The notes under the pieces were generated by a model. That model was not told the DNA's origin, searched no databases, and saw nothing but the letters and a program-made list of their open reading frames with translations. A stretch of 64,000 nucleotides of DNA. Origin: Saccharomycopsis fibuligera x Saccharomycopsis cf. fibuligera. Its lineage: Eukaryota; Ascomycota; Saccharomycetes; Ascoideales; Saccharomycopsidaceae. The stretch is taken from NCBI GenBank assembly GCA_001936135.1, contig CP012817.1:1674001-1738000 (forward strand), in the 5' to 3' direction. The position numbers were made by a program, and so were the translations under genes. Shown piece after piece: positions 62,595 to 64,000 of this stretch; within the stretch, counting starts at the first letter, position 1; each line of letters begins with the position of its first letter.

Positions 62595-62860
62595 AATTGT
62601 TTCTAGGATCGACTAGGAAGAGAGGTAATGCTCTAGATAAAATAAAGAAGATAAATATATTGTCATGAAAGGAAGATAACTTCGCTTACTGTTATTCTAT
62701 ATAGAATACATAATAGTTATGATGGCGAACCTAGTTTCTTATATAGTTATTGTTAGGAGGTTCGTAACCAGGGGCCATCTGTAACTAGGGGCTACCTGTA
62801 GCTAAGAGCTACCAGTCTGAGTTAACTTTATCAGAAGTTATCCTGAACTGATTTGTTACA
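62538..62860 (-). repeat. 5' LTR of the Ty3/gypsy element
   Basis: 323 bp, minus strand TGTAACAAATC to CATCTCTTACA. A possible primer-binding site TGGTCGCGC starts two bases inside the element (minus strand), with one mismatch to the initiator-Met tRNA type TGGTAGCGC. This site also lies within the gag coding sequence. Confidence 0.9.
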
Positions 62861-63162
62861 GATAGTATTGCAAACATTTCCTTCGTTGTGTTCGCATTCC
62901 TGATCAGTCTGCATTCACAACCGTCAGAAGGTGCCTTGAAGGTCGAAAATCTTGTATAAAAATCGGCGACGTGTTCCTTTTAACTTGTATATATAGAGAT
63001 GGGCGGAATAAACGATAAGCCGATATACCCATCGATAACGATAATAGCCATAACAAACGTGTTTAAAATACTTAGTAGAGAACCAACCCCTCTTTTAAAC
63101 ACAACAGTACTTCTTCGTAATTTTATTAGGTGAAAGTTGAGAACATACTACATACTTAAAGA
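62861..63162. other. Leader upstream of the right-edge Gag-like ORF
   Basis: About 300 bp between the Ty3 LTR and the next ORF, with a TATATATAGAG at about 62989. It may include part of another element's LTR or leader, cut by the Ty3 insertion. No LTR boundary can be fixed without a second copy. Confidence 0.35.
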
Positions 63163-64000
63163 ATGGACAAACAAGACAATCAAAGACAATCAACCGAAAA
63201 GCCAGCGGCTGAAGACTCAATCAACGGGCAAAACTTGGAAATCATAGTTGGATTACTCAAGGAAATTAAACAACAAATGGGAAATCATGACGAAAGATTG
63301 AAAAATCTTGAAACCAGAAATGAAAGTGGTCCAGAACCAGAGAAAAGAGTTAGAGATGTTGCGGAAGTCAACCGCTCAGATTCTGATGAAGAACCAAAGA
63401 AAAAAGGAAAATTTGAATTATTCGACGCAGTCCAGAGTTACATGTTTAAAAACTCAAACAGATATACGAGAGAAAAGTTTAGAATCGCTGATGGACCAGA
63501 AATTTACATGGTTCACTTGAAAAAGGAAATTGATCTCTTATCGAAATTAGGAACAGTCGAAAACGAACACTTAGAATGGATTTTAGTTAACACCTTAGAC
63601 ACTTTGTCTTTAAGAAAAGTTAGAGACGCTTTTGCAAATAACTCAACTGATCTTCGTTTCGAAGCAACGGACATGGAAGGAAAGCTCAAAGAAATAAAAC
63701 AAGTGTTGTTTCCAACTTTGAGGGAAATCACCGAACGGTTACGACGTCAAGATAAACAAAAAGGATATGAATCTTTTGAGAAACAACTAAACAAGGTGAC
63801 TGATATCGTTAACACGCTTCCAAAAACAGGTCAGGAGGTATACCATGAACAGTTATTTAGATATGTTCGCGAAAGTTTTCACAGAGAATATAACAAGGTT
63901 TTATTTGAGCTCGAATCTCACGCAGCAACAGCAATGCAGCAAACATCTAGAGAAGACAATGGTAGATTAGGTATTAATCCAAGTGAAACAATAGTCTTGA
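63163..64000 (+). CDS. Retroelement Gag-like ORF, truncated by window edge
   Basis: 279 codons open from ATG 63163 to the right edge with no stop. The N-terminus is charged and coiled-coil-like (LLKEIKQQMGNHDERLKNLE), followed by an acidic-basic linker with PKKKGK (possible nuclear signal), then an all-helical domain (LEWILVNTLDTLSLRKVRD, FEKQLNKVTDIVNTLPKT, YHEQLFRYVRESFHREYN). The order resembles capsid-type Gag of LTR elements. I do not see a zinc knuckle in the visible part. Beyond position 64000 a pol would confirm or refute this. It could instead be an unrelated host gene. Confidence 0.4.
   Translation, partial: MDKQDNQRQSTEKPAAEDSINGQNLEIIVGLLKEIKQQMGNHDERLKNLETRNESGPEPEKRVRDVAEVNRSDSDEEPKKKGKFELFDAVQSYMFKNSNRYTREKFRIADGPEIYMVHLKKEIDLLSKLGTVENEHLEWILVNTLDTLSLRKVRDAFANNSTDLRFEATDMEGKLKEIKQVLFPTLREITERLRRQDKQKGYESFEKQLNKVTDIVNTLPKTGQEVYHEQLFRYVRESFHREYNKVLFELESHAATAMQQTSREDNGRLGINPSETIVL

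Larger units (their letters stand above)
52159..62860 (-). mobile_element. Ty3/gypsy LTR retrotransposon, degenerate, interrupted by a nested copia element
   Basis: Reads on the minus strand: 5' LTR 62860-62538, gag 62594-61710, pol from about 61747 to 52476, 3' LTR 52480-52159. Pol order (protease, RT, RNase H, integrase) is the gypsy order. Flanking bases are GAGAG (52154-52158) and GATAG (62861-62865), a 4-of-5 match that probably reflects the original 5-bp duplication. The 3' LTR end lies 11 bp upstream of tRNA-Asp, the target class used by Ty3. The element is dead: a copia insertion in the protease, a 1-nt frameshift between RT and RNase H, a TGA at 53856-53858, and a damaged integrase. 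Confidence 0.9.

Noticed and set aside
1-64000. CRISPR arrays, prophage or bacterial operon signals.
   Set aside because: None seen; the introns, tRNAs and genes are those of a yeast nuclear chromosome.

Overview
The window is nuclear DNA from a budding yeast (Saccharomycotina), most likely the CUG-Ser (CTG) clade near Candida/Lodderomyces. The genes are single-copy yeast genes (DOP1, NTA1, MOB2, CHL1, RPO41, SNF7, MTU1/SLM3, COF1, PRP6, RRB1, SSH1). Introns are few and carry GTATGT and TACTAAC signals. Intergenic DNA is AT-rich with long poly(dA:dT) tracts. Two in-frame CTG codons, in CHL1 and SSH1, fall where I recall Ser or Thr in homologues, which fits CUG read as Ser. Protein descriptions here use the standard code, so a few Leu may really be Ser. 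The species cannot be named from the sequence alone.

Layout, 0-30 kb: DOP1 (cut by the left edge), NTA1, MOB2 with a 48-Gln tract, an unrecognised WD40-like protein, the CHL1 helicase, a YIM1-like oxidoreductase, RPO41 and SNF7 (divergent), MTU1/SLM3, a tandem pair of AGX1-type aminotransferases, and a secreted acid sphingomyelinase-like protein. Layout, 30-36 kb: a gene-poor stretch with a GC-rich, strongly self-complementary segment that may be an undescribed structured RNA, tRNA-Ala(TGC), a third class-V PLP enzyme, and a cluster of perfect hairpins. Layout, 36-51 kb: COF1 with an AUG-only first exon and an 11-nt microexon, a dynactin-p24-like protein, PRP6, RRB1, a PQ-loop membrane protein, a 62-aa putative mitochondrial protein, a GPI-type wall protein, a C-terminal Zn2Cys6 regulator and SSH1.

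Layout, 52-64 kb: a nested retrotransposon cluster. A Ty3/gypsy element on the minus strand lies 11 bp upstream of tRNA-Asp(GTC). A Ty1/copia element on the plus strand has inserted into its protease codons, with a perfect 5-bp duplication (AGAAC). That copia element has in turn been hit, also at its protease active site, by an inverted solo LTR of its own family, with a perfect duplication (AGCGG). Removing the solo LTR and one repeat restores a single gag-pol frame by arithmetic. The Ty3 gag/pol overlap contains GCG-AGG-A, a strong candidate +1 frameshift site. Another retroelement-like Gag reading frame runs off the right edge.

The host genes are a mix of housekeeping functions (Golgi/ER traffic, cohesion, mitochondrial transcription and tRNA modification, splicing, ribosome assembly, actin turnover) and do not form one pathway. 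The most interesting material is the retroelement nest, the COF1 gene structure and the structured 30.6-kb segment.
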